This document shows positions 26,525-32,509 of a stretch of 64,000 nucleotides of DNA, piece after piece (within the stretch, counting starts at the first letter, position 1; every line of letters begins with the position of its first letter). Below the pieces are notes generated by a model. That model was given only the letters and a program-made list of their open reading frames with translations, had not been told where the DNA came from and did no database searches. Source of the DNA: Gonocerus acuteangulatus (taxonomy: Eukaryota > Arthropoda > Insecta > Hemiptera > Coreidae); the NCBI GenBank assembly GCA_946811695.1, contig OX328124.1, positions 58,904,459 through 58,968,458 on the forward strand, given 5' to 3'. Position numbers and translations under genes: made by a program.

Positions 26525-29500
26525 TAAAAGGAAAAGTTATTAAAAGCCACTATGTTAATGAATGAATTTTGGGTTTGATAGACTATTAGTATTGAATTCT
26601 GGAAGATTCCCTTCTTAGGTTTGGTGTGGTTTTTCTTAGCCTTACCGAGGACAACTAAACTTGTATAAACTTATTATTAGCTTAAAAAAAAAAAAAAAAA
26701 AAAAAATGAAAGTTTATTATTCTTATTTTAGAATATTTTCAAATTTTTAGAGCATAAAACTATATTGATTATTTAAAAATATAAATATTAGAATTTTGAA
26801 TGTTAATAATCATAAAATAAGAAAAAAATCAGAATAGACTGTGGGACTTGTACAGCTTATCATGAAAGTAAGATATATGTATACAAAGATATTCTATGCA
26901 CTATGTTACATATTATATTACAAAATTAAGGACTGTTGCATGCATGAAGTTTTTATTTGTTTAGTTAACATGTTTTACTTTTGATACTTATTAGCTTGCT
27001 TTGAACATTTTTCTTATTTATTTTCTTTAGCTGCCTTTGGAAGCAAACAGGCCTACTCGAAGCCCAGTATAATTTATCGTTCAACAATGGAACCTCCACC
27101 TCTACCAAAAGCAGGTACATCAGCACACAAATTTTCTTTATATTGGATGAAATGCATGTAAGATACAATGTGAGGATATGACAAAGTAAATTGTTGGCTT
27201 TTATAGAGGTTGTAATTTTTCCTACAGTTGAACATATTAGCAAAAGTTAAAACAAAATTGTAAAATATAAGTATTTTTGTGTAAAAGTAATCCACTTTAG
27301 CATGTTTCAATGAGTAGAGTGCAAGTTGTGTGTTAAATCTATCTTTTCATCGAGATGTTTACATTTTTACAACATATCAAAACATAGTATTAACTGATTC
27401 TGTTCCAACCTTTCCAAATTACACTAGAGATAAAAATGGAATTACGGATGACTTGAGTCGTACTTTATATTGTTTGTTAGACCCCGGACTATTCAAACAC
27501 TTTTTAAAAAAAACAACAACTCAAGTTTGTTCAATTATTTTCCACGCTACTAGGATTTTTATATTTTATAGTGACCCAATCTTCTTCAATCCAATATTTT
27601 TTAGGCGGAGGGTCAATAAAAGATAATCAACCAAGTTAATTAATTTTATTTGTACTTGCTCTACATGTTTCACACCTCCCAAGTGTCTCTTCAGGAGCCA
27701 AATAACTCAATAAACTAAAACTTACATCCTAATTGTATTAAGGCGAACCTTCCCGTGCAATGGCCATGTTCAGTATGAGTTTAATATTACCTACTTATAG
27801 CGTCAATCAGCTGTGTAAAATCGATAGATTCCAAAAATCGATCATCCAGAAAAAGTCAAGTCCATTATAATAAATTTTTTTTTTTTTTTTAGATTTTGTC
27901 ACCAGATAAAAGTTAATTAGTTTTTGTTTAGCAAATTAAAAAATATACTATTTAAATATTTGATATCAATCAGCTTTTTTGTTAATAGTTTTTTTCCTGT
28001 TTTTTATGATGTGAAGTTTTCCTTTATTTTTTGCTTTGTCAAGTTTCTTTCCTTTTCTATAATTTCTACATTTGCAAAGTCGAATAAATGCTTATATTTT
28101 ATGGAATGGTTAGCCAGAGTAGTTTTATTATCCTGATCATCCACATTTTTGACGTGTTGCATAATCCTCTTTCTGAGTAACTGCGAAGACTCTCCAATAT
28201 AAACCTTGTTACAATCTGTGCAATTAATTTTATAAATATTATATTTGATATCCCTTGGTGTTATCCGGTCTTTTATTCTAGTGTAACTATTTTTTACTTT
28301 TTTGCTATAACACCATATAATTTTTCCCACATCTTTGCAAATGCCTTTTATTTTATTAGAAAAAACTGGATCGTAGTTAAATTTATAAAACTTTTGTTTA
28401 GAATTTTTAGAAGAGCTGTTATTTTATAATATATATAGCTGTCGTTACATATTATTTTGTACGTTTTTCATCAAATTCTAAAATTCTTTTTCTTTTCAAC
28501 AAGTTATTTCTCGTCCTAAAAAAAAAAAAAATCGTCAAAAAATTTAAATATTTCAGAGTCCAATTTATTAAAAGCCTTTCCATAAAATATAAGCATTTAT
28601 TCGACTTTGCAAATGTAGAAATTATAGAAAAGGAAAGAAACTTGACAAAGCAAAAAATAAAGGAAAACTTCACATCATAAAAAACAGGAAAAAAAGCTGA
28701 TTGATATCAAATATTTAAATAGTATATTTTTTAATTTGCTAAACAAAAACTAATTAACTTTTATCTGGTGACAAAATCTAAAAAAAAAAAAAATTATTAT
28801 AATGGACTTGACTTTTTCTGGATGATCGATTTTACACAGCTGATTGACGCTATAAGTAGGTAATACTAACCTCAAACTGGACGTGGCCATTGCACGGGAA
28901 GGTTCGCCTTAATACAATTAGGCTGTAAGTTTTAGTTTATTGAGTTATTTGGCTCCTGAAGAGACACTTGTGAGGTGTGAAACATGTAGAGCAAGTACAA
29001 ATAAAATGAATTAACTTGGTTGATTATCTTTTATTGACCCTCCGCCTAAAAAATATTGGATACTAGGATTTTTATTTATTTATTTATTTATTTTTCCACC
29101 AAGTATATTTCACAATAAGATGACAAATGTTGTAACTTTCAAAATGACATTTTTCAGGTTTTAATAGATTTTGATATAATTTCAATTGAACAATATTGGA
29201 ACATCCATCTCTTTTAAATCAGATGAAATTTAGCCAACAACAAGAAACTTAAAGCCATTTTGATGTTTCATACCACAGTGCAATTTCTTTGAAACTTCTA
29301 ACATTTGTTATCTCTTAGTTTGACATGGGCTACAAATGATTAGAGTTTATAGATGTGATCTTCTTAACATTGCACGTTAAAATGAAATCAAATTAAGAAA
29401 CACTTCCTAAAACCATTGGATAAATTTATATATAGATTAATTATGATAAATTCTCTATTATGTTTCAGAAGTGAAAAGGTGTCCAGAAACTCTGAGCTTG

Positions 29501-29581
29501 TGTGGGATGGTCTCTAAGCGTCGGGAAGAGTTTGAAAGGAGATTTACTAATGCTTGTGCTGACCGGCCAACCCTTATTTAA
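16..29581 (+). CDS. osp: Outspread/MPRIP-like coiled-coil protein, 3' part of gene (spliced, 5' end outside window)
   Basis: Fifteen exons are supported: 16-151, 449-565, 3320-3402, 3587-3886, 5145-5379, 6119-6382, 10978-12365, 14139-14241, 14888-15097, 15382-15529, 16890-17013, 18655-18807, 19256-19328, 27031-27114 and 29469-29581 (stop TAA). All joins up to 19328 keep frame and use GT-AG sites. The product, about 1,170 residues here, is nearly all charged coiled coil. Family-typical stretches are [26 protein letters not shown] and [16 protein letters not shown] followed by [13 protein letters not shown]. The last aligns with the vertebrate MPRIP/TRIOBP region reading SEQYSQKCLENAHL and then ELNAHNQELNNRL. 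From family knowledge the protein binds F-actin and myosin phosphatase/RhoA signalling components at the cortex; its PH domains would lie upstream of the window. The 19328-to-27031 join is out of phase, so the C-terminal model is incomplete. Several introns carry transposons. Confidence 0.82.
449..565 (+). CDS. osp: osp exon (39 codons, charged)
   Basis: The acceptor TTTTTTCAG ends at 448 and the donor GTCTGT begins at 566. Phase 0 at both ends. It starts [20 protein letters not shown] and ends LVALERK, leading into the first coiled-coil segment, which continues in the 3320 exon ([13 protein letters not shown]). Confidence 0.7.
676..1950 (+). repeat. (TA)n-containing dispersed repeat, copy 1, with 143-bp tandem array
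   Basis: The 5' module (TTTAGCACTTTCCTCC..., GAGGTTGGACTCATGACGG) and 3' module (GCAGCTCCTGCG..CGGACTTTTTT) match the copy at 54834-56372. Between them lie a (TA)n tract (about 810-880) and about four tandem units of 143-144 bp starting at 1001, 1145, 1288 and 1431. Each unit carries a GGTTCATTAGAAGGGGGG-like start. The two short minus-strand ORFs over 1149-1483 arise from these units and are not genes. Confidence 0.75.
3320..3402 (+). CDS. osp: osp exon (coiled coil)
   Basis: The acceptor TTTTTTCAG ends at 3319; the donor GTATGA begins at 3403. It has 27 codons plus two bases: [20 protein letters not shown] then KLESLRA and AG-, completed by the next exon as Arg. Helical, highly charged heptads. 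Confidence 0.75.
3441..3520 (-). mobile_element. tRNA-derived SINE family B, head fragment
   Basis: On the minus strand it reads GGTCTCTCCATGGTCTAGTG GCTAATG... with box-B-like GGGTTCGAGTCCC. The acceptor stem does not close, so this is a SINE head and not a tRNA gene. Longer relatives lie at 33138-33309 and 63332-63521. Confidence 0.6.
3587..3886 (+). CDS. osp: osp exon (coiled coil plus conserved [13 protein letters not shown] motif)
   Basis: The acceptor CTTTAG ends at 3586; the donor GTAGGT begins at 3887. The reading starts [20 protein letters not shown] and runs as coiled coil to a [20 protein letters not shown] stretch and ends LNRLDKDR. The [10 protein letters not shown] stretch resembles arthropod Outspread proteins (recalled, not searched). 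The reverse-strand ORF over the same bases is a shadow. Confidence 0.85.
3890..5090. other. osp intron 3886-5145, no recognised gene
   Basis: AT-rich intron. A GC-richer portion at about 4200-4400 (GGTACGGTTGACTGCTGTAC and following) and one at 4730-4860 look like old repeat debris, but no family is recognised. Short ORFs here have no coding signature. Confidence 0.3.
5145..5379 (+). CDS. osp: osp exon (coiled coil)
   Basis: The acceptor TATGTTTCAG ends at 5144; the donor GTAAAT begins at 5380. One base completes the Arg codon, then [20 protein letters not shown] and onward to [11 protein letters not shown], ending in phase 0. The [20 protein letters not shown] segment is typical of the Outspread coiled coil. 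Confidence 0.85.
6119..6382 (+). CDS. osp: osp exon (88 codons)
   Basis: The acceptor TTTTTTTTTCAG ends at 6118; the donor GTAATT begins at 6383. Phase 0 at both ends. It starts [20 protein letters not shown] and ends SATSSEPLK. The first part continues the coiled coil; the rest is Ser/Lys-rich with possible basic phosphorylation sites (RRSLS, RRKSLD), inferred from composition only. Confidence 0.83.
6690..7345 (+). repeat. (TA)n-containing dispersed repeat, copy 2
   Basis: The 5' module (ATTAGCGTGGTTACTCCCTA..., CACAATCCGGAAGTGCCGAC, CCCATAGATCACGAAAAT) leads to (TA)n at about 6829-6879. A tail (GGGGTCGGGTTCGAGTCCAG) and degenerate short repeats of the type ATCTTCTTTTCAACTG (7080-7330) follow. 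The tail resembles 32600-32960. Confidence 0.6.
7514..9092 (-). mobile_element. Tc1-like transposon relic inserted in a (TA)n tract
   Basis: Terminal inverted repeats are CAATGACTCAAAAAACTGTT at 7514 and, in reverse, CAGTGGCTCACAAAACTGTT at 9092. They are bounded by TA dinucleotides, with TA-rich sequence on both sides, as for Tc1/mariner insertion. The minus strand carries decayed Tc1 transposase pieces: an IFQQDND block, then [16 protein letters not shown] where active elements have WPxxSPDLNPIE. Frameshifts and stops break it. Confidence 0.75.
9093..10480 (+). repeat. (TA)n plus dispersed-repeat tail, copy 3 (two tandem tail units)
   Basis: (TA)n at 9093-9141 is followed by the family core (GATTTTGATGAAATTTGGTA, AAAGGTCAAGTTCGTTAACT, CCGCCCACTGGAAGAT). 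Two diverged copies of a tail unit follow (about 9430-9790 and 10075-10450). Each has a 'TACTTAGAAT..GGGATTCA', 'GGAGTTAAGGAAG', 'TCTCTACAAAAAAG' order. The same core occurs at 55030-56010. Confidence 0.65.
10861..10928. repeat. Poly(T) tract, 68 nt
   Basis: An uninterrupted run of 68 T ends 49 nt before the largest osp exon. It could be a SINE/LINE-derived tail in reverse orientation; only the homopolymer itself is certain. Length may be affected by sequencing. Confidence 0.9.
10978..12365 (+). CDS. osp: osp large exon (463 codons, coiled coil)
   Basis: This is the longest exon. The acceptor GTATGTTTCAG ends at 10977; the donor GTAAGA begins at 12366. It opens [20 protein letters not shown] and ends [11 protein letters not shown], splitting the last Arg codon as AG/G. 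An upstream in-frame ATG at 10945 lies in the intron and is not the start. It is Lys/Glu/Leu-rich with no transmembrane or catalytic signature, and includes a [20 protein letters not shown] segment near its end. A 68-nt poly(T) tract ends 49 nt before the exon. Confidence 0.88.
12468..12645. mobile_element. 178-bp MITE with TTA target duplication
   Basis: Inverted termini AGTGACACAACTCAAAA (12468) and TTTTGAGTTGTGTCACT (ending 12645) are flanked on both sides by TTA. A 3-bp TTA duplication suits PIF/Harbinger-type MITEs. There is no coding capacity. Confidence 0.6.
13235..14052 (+). pseudogene. Mariner transposon, internally deleted and decayed
   Basis: Inverted ends: ACAGGGTTTGTCTGAAACGT at 13236 and its degenerate complement ending near 14051. 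Inside are an N-terminal piece ([23 protein letters not shown], 13448-13530) and a C-terminal piece ([31 protein letters not shown], about 13660-13770), in the order of mariner transposase. The middle is missing and frames are broken. It sits in the osp intron 12366-14138. Confidence 0.85.
14139..14241 (+). CDS. osp: osp exon (coiled coil)
   Basis: The acceptor GATTACAG ends at 14138; the donor GTAATA begins at 14242. It continues [20 protein letters not shown] and ends EEQKASL, in phase 0. Confidence 0.8.
14507..14829. mobile_element. Palindromic hAT-type MITE with perfect 8-bp target duplication
   Basis: A 323-bp near-perfect palindrome with termini CAGAGTTGGGCAAACGTTAG and their complement. 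The flanks are ATCTTAAT at 14499-14506 and again at 14830-14837. An 8-bp duplication with CAGxGxTGGGCAAA ends is typical of hAT elements. It lies in an osp intron close to the 14888 acceptor. Confidence 0.85.
14888..15097 (+). CDS. osp: osp exon (coiled coil, 70 codons)
   Basis: The acceptor TTTTTTTGTAG ends at 14887; the donor GTATGT begins at 15098. Phase 0 at both ends. It starts [20 protein letters not shown] and ends [11 protein letters not shown]. The preceding intron contains the palindromic MITE at 14507-14829, only 58 nt from this acceptor. Confidence 0.85.
15144..15340 (+). mobile_element. tRNA-derived SINE family A, copy 1
   Basis: It begins GGAGGCCTGGTAGCCGTGAG with an A-box-like start, and has B-box-like GGGTTCAATTCCC at about 15190. 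A shared body follows (GGCATCAGCCCTATCCTGGC, GGACGTTAAACTTTAAATAA). Two more copies lie at 16410-16605 and 53851-54052. Confidence 0.75.
15382..15529 (+). CDS. osp: osp exon (coiled coil)
   Basis: The acceptor TTTTTAG ends at 15381; the donor GTACGA begins at 15530. It reads [20 protein letters not shown] and onward to EETHATLA plus one base, which joins the next exon as Ala. The [19 protein letters not shown] pattern is family-like. Confidence 0.85.
16410..16605 (+). mobile_element. tRNA-derived SINE family A, copy 2
   Basis: GACCCAATGACCGTAAGTG, a GGGTTCAATCCC B box, GGCATCACCTTTCCTGGC and a GGACTTAAAAATTAAAATAA tail align along the full length with the copy at 15144. Confidence 0.7.
16890..17013 (+). 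CDS. osp: osp exon ([13 protein letters not shown] motif)
   Basis: The acceptor TTTGATCAG ends at 16889; the donor GTAAGA begins at 17014. With the carried base it reads [20 protein letters not shown] and ends [11 protein letters not shown], with the final Gln split CA/A. It corresponds to the MPRIP segment AIEAMKNAHREEMERE and is one of the best diagnostic exons. Confidence 0.88.
18058..18272 (-). mobile_element. tRNA-derived SINE family C, truncated copy
   Basis: The reverse complement matches the body of the 59924-60350 SINE: GGGTACCT..., a GGAGCATAGTACTGACCAC-like stretch, GGCCTGTTACGGGACTGATT. The tRNA-like head is lost. Confidence 0.65.
18655..18807 (+). CDS. osp: osp exon ([15 protein letters not shown] motif)
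   Basis: The acceptor CCTTTTAG ends at 18654; the donor GTAATT begins at 18808. It reads [20 protein letters not shown], then [11 protein letters not shown], and ends HIMQLDA plus AG-. It aligns with the conserved vertebrate MPRIP motif SEQYSQKCLENAHL. Confidence 0.9.
19256..19328 (+). CDS. osp: osp exon (RNRQLKAHL motif)
   Basis: The acceptor AATTTCAG ends at 19255; the donor GTGAGC begins at 19329. With AG- from the previous exon it reads [20 protein letters not shown] then LQEHS, ending in phase 0. If the intron were retained the frame would stop at 19347-19349 after [13 protein letters not shown] has another coiled-coil block after this point that is not visible here. Confidence 0.82.
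20696..20764. repeat. (TA)n/(TATG)n microsatellite
   Basis: Alternating TA, preceded from about 20660 by TATG units, abuts the palindromic MITE at 20767. Neighbouring ORFs rich in IYIYIY are artefacts of this tract. Confidence 0.9.
20767..20995. mobile_element. Palindromic MITE, family P, copy 1
   Basis: A near-perfect inverted repeat of about 110-bp arms meeting near 20882 (GGTTGCCAAGCACTGAGGAA). The termini are GGAATTTTTCTCCAGCG and GCTGGAGAAAAATTCC. The same family occurs at 48232-49715, where a pogo-like element interrupts it. It abuts a (TA)n tract in both places. Confidence 0.8.
21068..21260. mobile_element. Small inverted-repeat element
   Basis: GACCAGAAGGGCAAACTCAC at 21068 is inverted as GTTCGCCCTTCTGGTC at 21245-21260, with a third copy (GACCAGAAGGGTGAACTTG) at about 21213. 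A MITE-like non-coding unit. The family is not recognised. Confidence 0.45.
22424..23052. mobile_element. Long foldback element in osp intron
   Basis: Arms of roughly 260-300 bp: 22424-22720 (AACATATACCAATAGTTAAG, AACAAGGGCTGTTATTGATG-like) and 22790-23052 in reverse. The loop is AT-rich and there is no coding content. Its right arm abuts the truncated left end of the next element. Confidence 0.65.
23062..24246 (-). pseudogene. Tc1/mariner-superfamily deletion derivative with very long inverted repeats
   Basis: Arms of about 400 bp (23062-23475 and about 23790-24200) surround a short core. On the minus strand the core encodes a transposase C-terminal tail ([19 protein letters not shown], then [19 protein letters not shown], about 23620-23780). 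The outer end TACAGGGCGTCCC is intact on the right (about 24245), but the corresponding left terminus is absent where the preceding foldback begins. Confidence 0.7.
24380..25140 (+). repeat. Dispersed-repeat copy 4 and degenerate GACTCCGTACTCCGTGG repeats
   Basis: The 5' module (TTTTAGCACGTTTTCTCCCT, AAACCCACTTATGAGGTTTA) leads to a CA/TA tract at 24528-24550 in place of the long (TA)n. At 24880-25110 about five imperfect copies of GACTCCGTACTCCGTGGTGG alternate with ATAGACTGACTG units. Confidence 0.55.
25412..25570. repeat. Two (TA)n microsatellites separated by a 60-bp spacer
   Basis: Pure TA at about 25412-25456 and 25510-25570. The IYIYIY ORF across them is not a gene. A dispersed-repeat tail module (about 26090-26330) follows downstream. 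Confidence 0.9.
26454..26523. repeat. Poly(T) tract, 70 nt
   Basis: An uninterrupted T run; a 26-nt poly(A) run lies nearby at about 26680-26706. The poly-Phe ORF is an artefact. Confidence 0.9.
27031..27114 (+). CDS. osp: osp candidate C-terminal exon (proline-rich)
   Basis: The acceptor TTTTCTTTAG ends at 27030; the donor GTACAT begins at 27115. Entered one base into a codon, it reads [20 protein letters not shown] then PPPLPKAG-, and leaves in the phase needed by the 29469 exon. That is evidence the two belong together. Entered in phase 0, as exon 19256-19328 would dictate, it stops at 27070-27072 after [13 protein letters not shown]. So there is either a missing intermediate exon or two alternative 3' ends. 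Confidence 0.55.
27659..27699 (-). ncRNA. Hammerhead-ribozyme-like motif, Penelope left arm
   Basis: On the minus strand: GGCTC, then CTGAAGA, a stem-II hairpin (ACAC...GTGT), GAAA, a CATG palindrome, TA, and GAGC that pairs with GCTC. The order and core match a type I hammerhead with a short palindromic stem III. One extra nucleotide lies between CTGAAGA and stem II. Confidence 0.6.
28004..28330 (-). pseudogene. Penelope-like GIY-YIG endonuclease domain fragment
   Basis: The 108-residue frame has the paired cysteines and YIG of Penelope-like endonucleases ([14 protein letters not shown]), an RKR after the YIG block and an N-H-S-I-K-Y-K-H pattern. The reverse transcriptase that would precede it is absent, so this is a 5'-truncated copy. 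It ends within the inverted arm. Confidence 0.75.
28951..28992 (+). ncRNA. Hammerhead-ribozyme-like motif, Penelope right arm
   Basis: GGCTC (28951-28955), CTGAAGA (28956-28962), stem II ACAC/GTGT, GAAA (28979-28982), CATGTA and GAGC (28989-28992). GCUC/GAGC pair as stem I, and UGUA gives a NUH cleavage triplet (GUA). It is an inverted duplicate of the motif at 27659-27699. Confidence 0.6.
29469..29581 (+). CDS. osp: osp terminal exon with stop codon
   Basis: The acceptor TTATGTTTCAG ends at 29468. Continuing the 27031-27114 frame it reads [20 protein letters not shown], then [17 protein letters not shown] and TAA at 29579-29581. A typical AT-rich 3' UTR follows. The [13 protein letters not shown] segment may correspond to the short basic tail motif ending vertebrate MPRIP, but that is a guess. 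Confidence 0.65.
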
Positions 29582-30400
29582 TTTTTCAAACTCTTCCCTC
29601 TCAAATCATACCAAAGTATTTTTCTTATTGTAATGTCATATATGTTTAACAAATGTTGAAAATATTGTAGTTTTTCCATTTTTGTTCAATTGTTACTTAA
29701 AAATACTATAAATTGTTACCAATGTGTGTATTCTTAAATGAATTTCTTCTTCATTTTTGAATACACAGTATTCTTTAGAAAAAATTTAGGCTGGGCCAAC
29801 AGATTACATATATTTATGCCCAGTTTCTGCAAGTTTTGTTTTTTAAATGTCTGTTATTATTTATGCTTGTTATTGTCTGTTAAAATATTGTAACATATAG
29901 ATTTAAGTTATTGTTTAAATATTTATCCTAAAAGGAATTAACAACACCAATTACAGATATAAATGATATAATTGTCCATTTTATATAAATATATGTTTAA
30001 TTATATGATAAATAACATATGCCATGTACAGCAAACAGTGGATTCCAAAAAATATAAATGAACACATTTTAAAATAAAATAATAAAAAGTTTATTTTGCT
30101 CAAACTATATTTGTTTATTTATTGGGTTTTGAACATGTATTGGTCACCTGACTAAACATGACCAGTAGGTTAAGTTATTTTCCATAGTTTTTCTTTTTTT
30201 GTTTTATAAATATGTAAGTATTTGTACACAAATGTGTTTGTGCCCATCTTCACTTGTTTCTCACTCACATTAAATTAAAAGTTTATATACATATTTATAG
30301 ATAAATGTAAATAAATGACATTGTATCAATTTGTATTTACATATATAACCTCTTTATGTAACTATTGTAAAAGTTGTTAATGTACCGTATTATAACTTTT
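29582..30400 (+). other. osp: Probable osp 3' UTR with candidate poly(A) signals
   Basis: AT-rich non-coding sequence follows the stop codon, with AATAAA hexamers at 30073-30078, 30081-30086 and 30309-30314. The transcript end is not determined; these are the first good candidates. Confidence 0.5.
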
Positions 30401-30639
30401 TATAAAAAAGTAGTATTTTTATTTCAATTTTATCTCAATCATGGCTTATAAAAGATACTCTTATTTTGATTGCTGGTCCTCTTGGCATCCAACGTCCTTT
30501 TCCCAATGTTGAGAGTACAAGCTATACTCTGCTACTTTCTATTATTATAATAAGCTTATCTTGATTCAATATTAGTCGTTTGATTGATTAATATAAAGTA
30601 ACTTGAAAAGCTCTATTGTAAATCTGCTGAATATCTGGG

Positions 30640-31936
30640 TTATTTATAACAGTCCAATCAACGTTTTTGGATGAAGCGTTCTCTGATATTTTGGGCCATG
30701 ATATTAGGTAAAACTCCTGGATCTGTTATTTCCACACTTGTAAAGTGTTTTTCAGTGCCATGTAGTGGCAGATTACAAGAAGATCTATCTCCTTCGCTCT
30801 ACAGTTCTTGCATAGGGAGATAATTACCTAACCCAAGATGTGCAGTTGTTTATTCGTCCTAGTCCTGTATAAATAGAAACAACTTCATTCATTGCCATTC
30901 TACTCCACATGCATAATTGTGGCCACAATAGGTCCATGGCTCCCTGCCTGGCCAGGTCTGTCCAAGATGTCTGAGTGACCAGGAGGCACCTAGTGGATTT
31001 AAACATGATTGTGTTCAGAGATAAAGATCCAGTACGCTCCAACAGTCCACCACCCTGAATATAATGTATTATACCAGCATGAGAAGTTTTTCAATGTTGC
31101 AGCATTTCTCTATATTTTCTAATTGCAGTCATTTCAACCATGAAAACTATGGGATAGCTTTCAGGTGGGACTGATACCTTCACTTCTTTTCTGCTTGCGA
31201 CAAACACTTGGCGACATTGATAAAGCAGTTTATTTTCTCCTTGAGGTGCCTCTCATGCTATGCTTGCCTATCCATTTGTCATCTTGAAGGCAGGCTTCAT
31301 GTAGTCAGCAGACATCTACAGTATATGCAGTTTCTCATTTTCTAGGAAAACTACCTTGTGGCCTCAAGAATTCTAATTGAAGAGGCCACAGATATAGTAT
31401 TATTTCCATTGCTCTACAAGAAGTAGTTACCATGAATCTTGTCTAGTTTTTCATTAAACAAACCAATTTATTCCTGTGCCACTACACAGGTGTTGCATAT
31501 ATTACTATGGCCTTCGCTACCATGGTGTACTGTAAATCCCATAGGTCATTCACGATCTGAAGCCTCAGGATTTACACAGATCACCAAAGCCTGCCAGTGC
31601 ACCGTTATATCCTTTAGAGTTTTATTTGAAATTATGGTCAAAGGACACTCTCAAATGTTTCACCTTCTCTTGAAATTGACTCCTCATCCCATACATTATT
31701 GGTTTCCGGTGCACATAAAGTTTCACCTTGTCTGTGAAGGAGATATCAAATGGCTAGCCCCTTTTTGGTAGCCTAGGTGCTGTGTCAAGCGAATATGGTT
31801 GCCAGATAGTTACCAGGATACCTATGTCATAAGCATAGATCGGTAAATAAGCTCCAGAGCAACGCAAACAGTAAATCAACTTTTGTACAATAGGTTTACC
31901 CTTATTGTGGCGTCTCCAGCAATGATTACAATACAC
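30640..31936 (-). pseudogene. Decayed non-LTR retrotransposon (LINE), RT to C-terminal region
   Basis: Minus-strand pieces in the right order: an RT-like YAYDIGILVT in place of YADD (about 31820), KVKLYVHRKPIMY (about 31700), a GLVICVNP region (about 31570), and a C-terminal region with GRINN and NIMAQNIRERFIQKR (about 30660-30880). Many frameshifts and stops. The clade is uncertain, perhaps Jockey-like. Confidence 0.5.
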
Positions 31937-32389
31937 TTGTTTTCATGAAAACCTCGATCCAGATTTCCAGAGCCGGCAGTATCCCCAGCTTAAGAAAAAG
32001 CCTGACTTGCAGGGACTGCAGCATCTTACTGCATTTCCATCACATTTTTATGAAATTTGGAAAGCTTGGATTAGAAAAAGGTATTTTTTTCTCGGTGCAT
32101 CAACATCTAGGGCATTAGCCAAAGCAACGAGCTATCTCAAAGAAAATGACACAATACTCAGAAAACTGCAGAAGCCAACTGTTAAGAGAAAATTACTCCC
32201 CCAACACTCAAAAATGTAAGAATTGGTTTCTCTGAAAGATCTTCCTATCGAAAAGTGGATGAAAATTATACTTTTTGGAAACTATAGCCTTTTGAATGGT
32301 AGATATCCTTCCACATACAATTTCCCAACTGTTCGTGGAATATTTATAATACTATACAAAAATCTCAAAACTGCTCTTGTCTTTTTTAG

Positions 32390-32448
32390 AGCGGTTCCTC
32401 CGAAAATAACGTTGGTGGTTCAAATTTGTATATGTATACATATATATG

Positions 32449-32509
<61 letters not shown>

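Larger units (their letters stand above)
27563..29060 (-). mobile_element. Penelope-like element fragment in palindromic form with 15-bp target duplication
   Basis: The insert is flanked by TACTAGGATTTTTAT at 27548-27562 and 29061-29075. Two inverted arms (27589-28106 and 28578-29060) surround a loop (28107-28577). The minus strand across the loop and left arm encodes a 108-residue ORF (28330-28004) with the Penelope GIY-YIG signature: [20 protein letters not shown], then [11 protein letters not shown]. Each arm carries a hammerhead-ribozyme-like core. It lies in the last osp intron. Confidence 0.8.

Noticed and set aside
26342..26527. ORF ending in a poly-Phe run
   Set aside because: Produced by the 70-nt poly(T) tract; likewise the poly-Phe ORF at 35405-35590.
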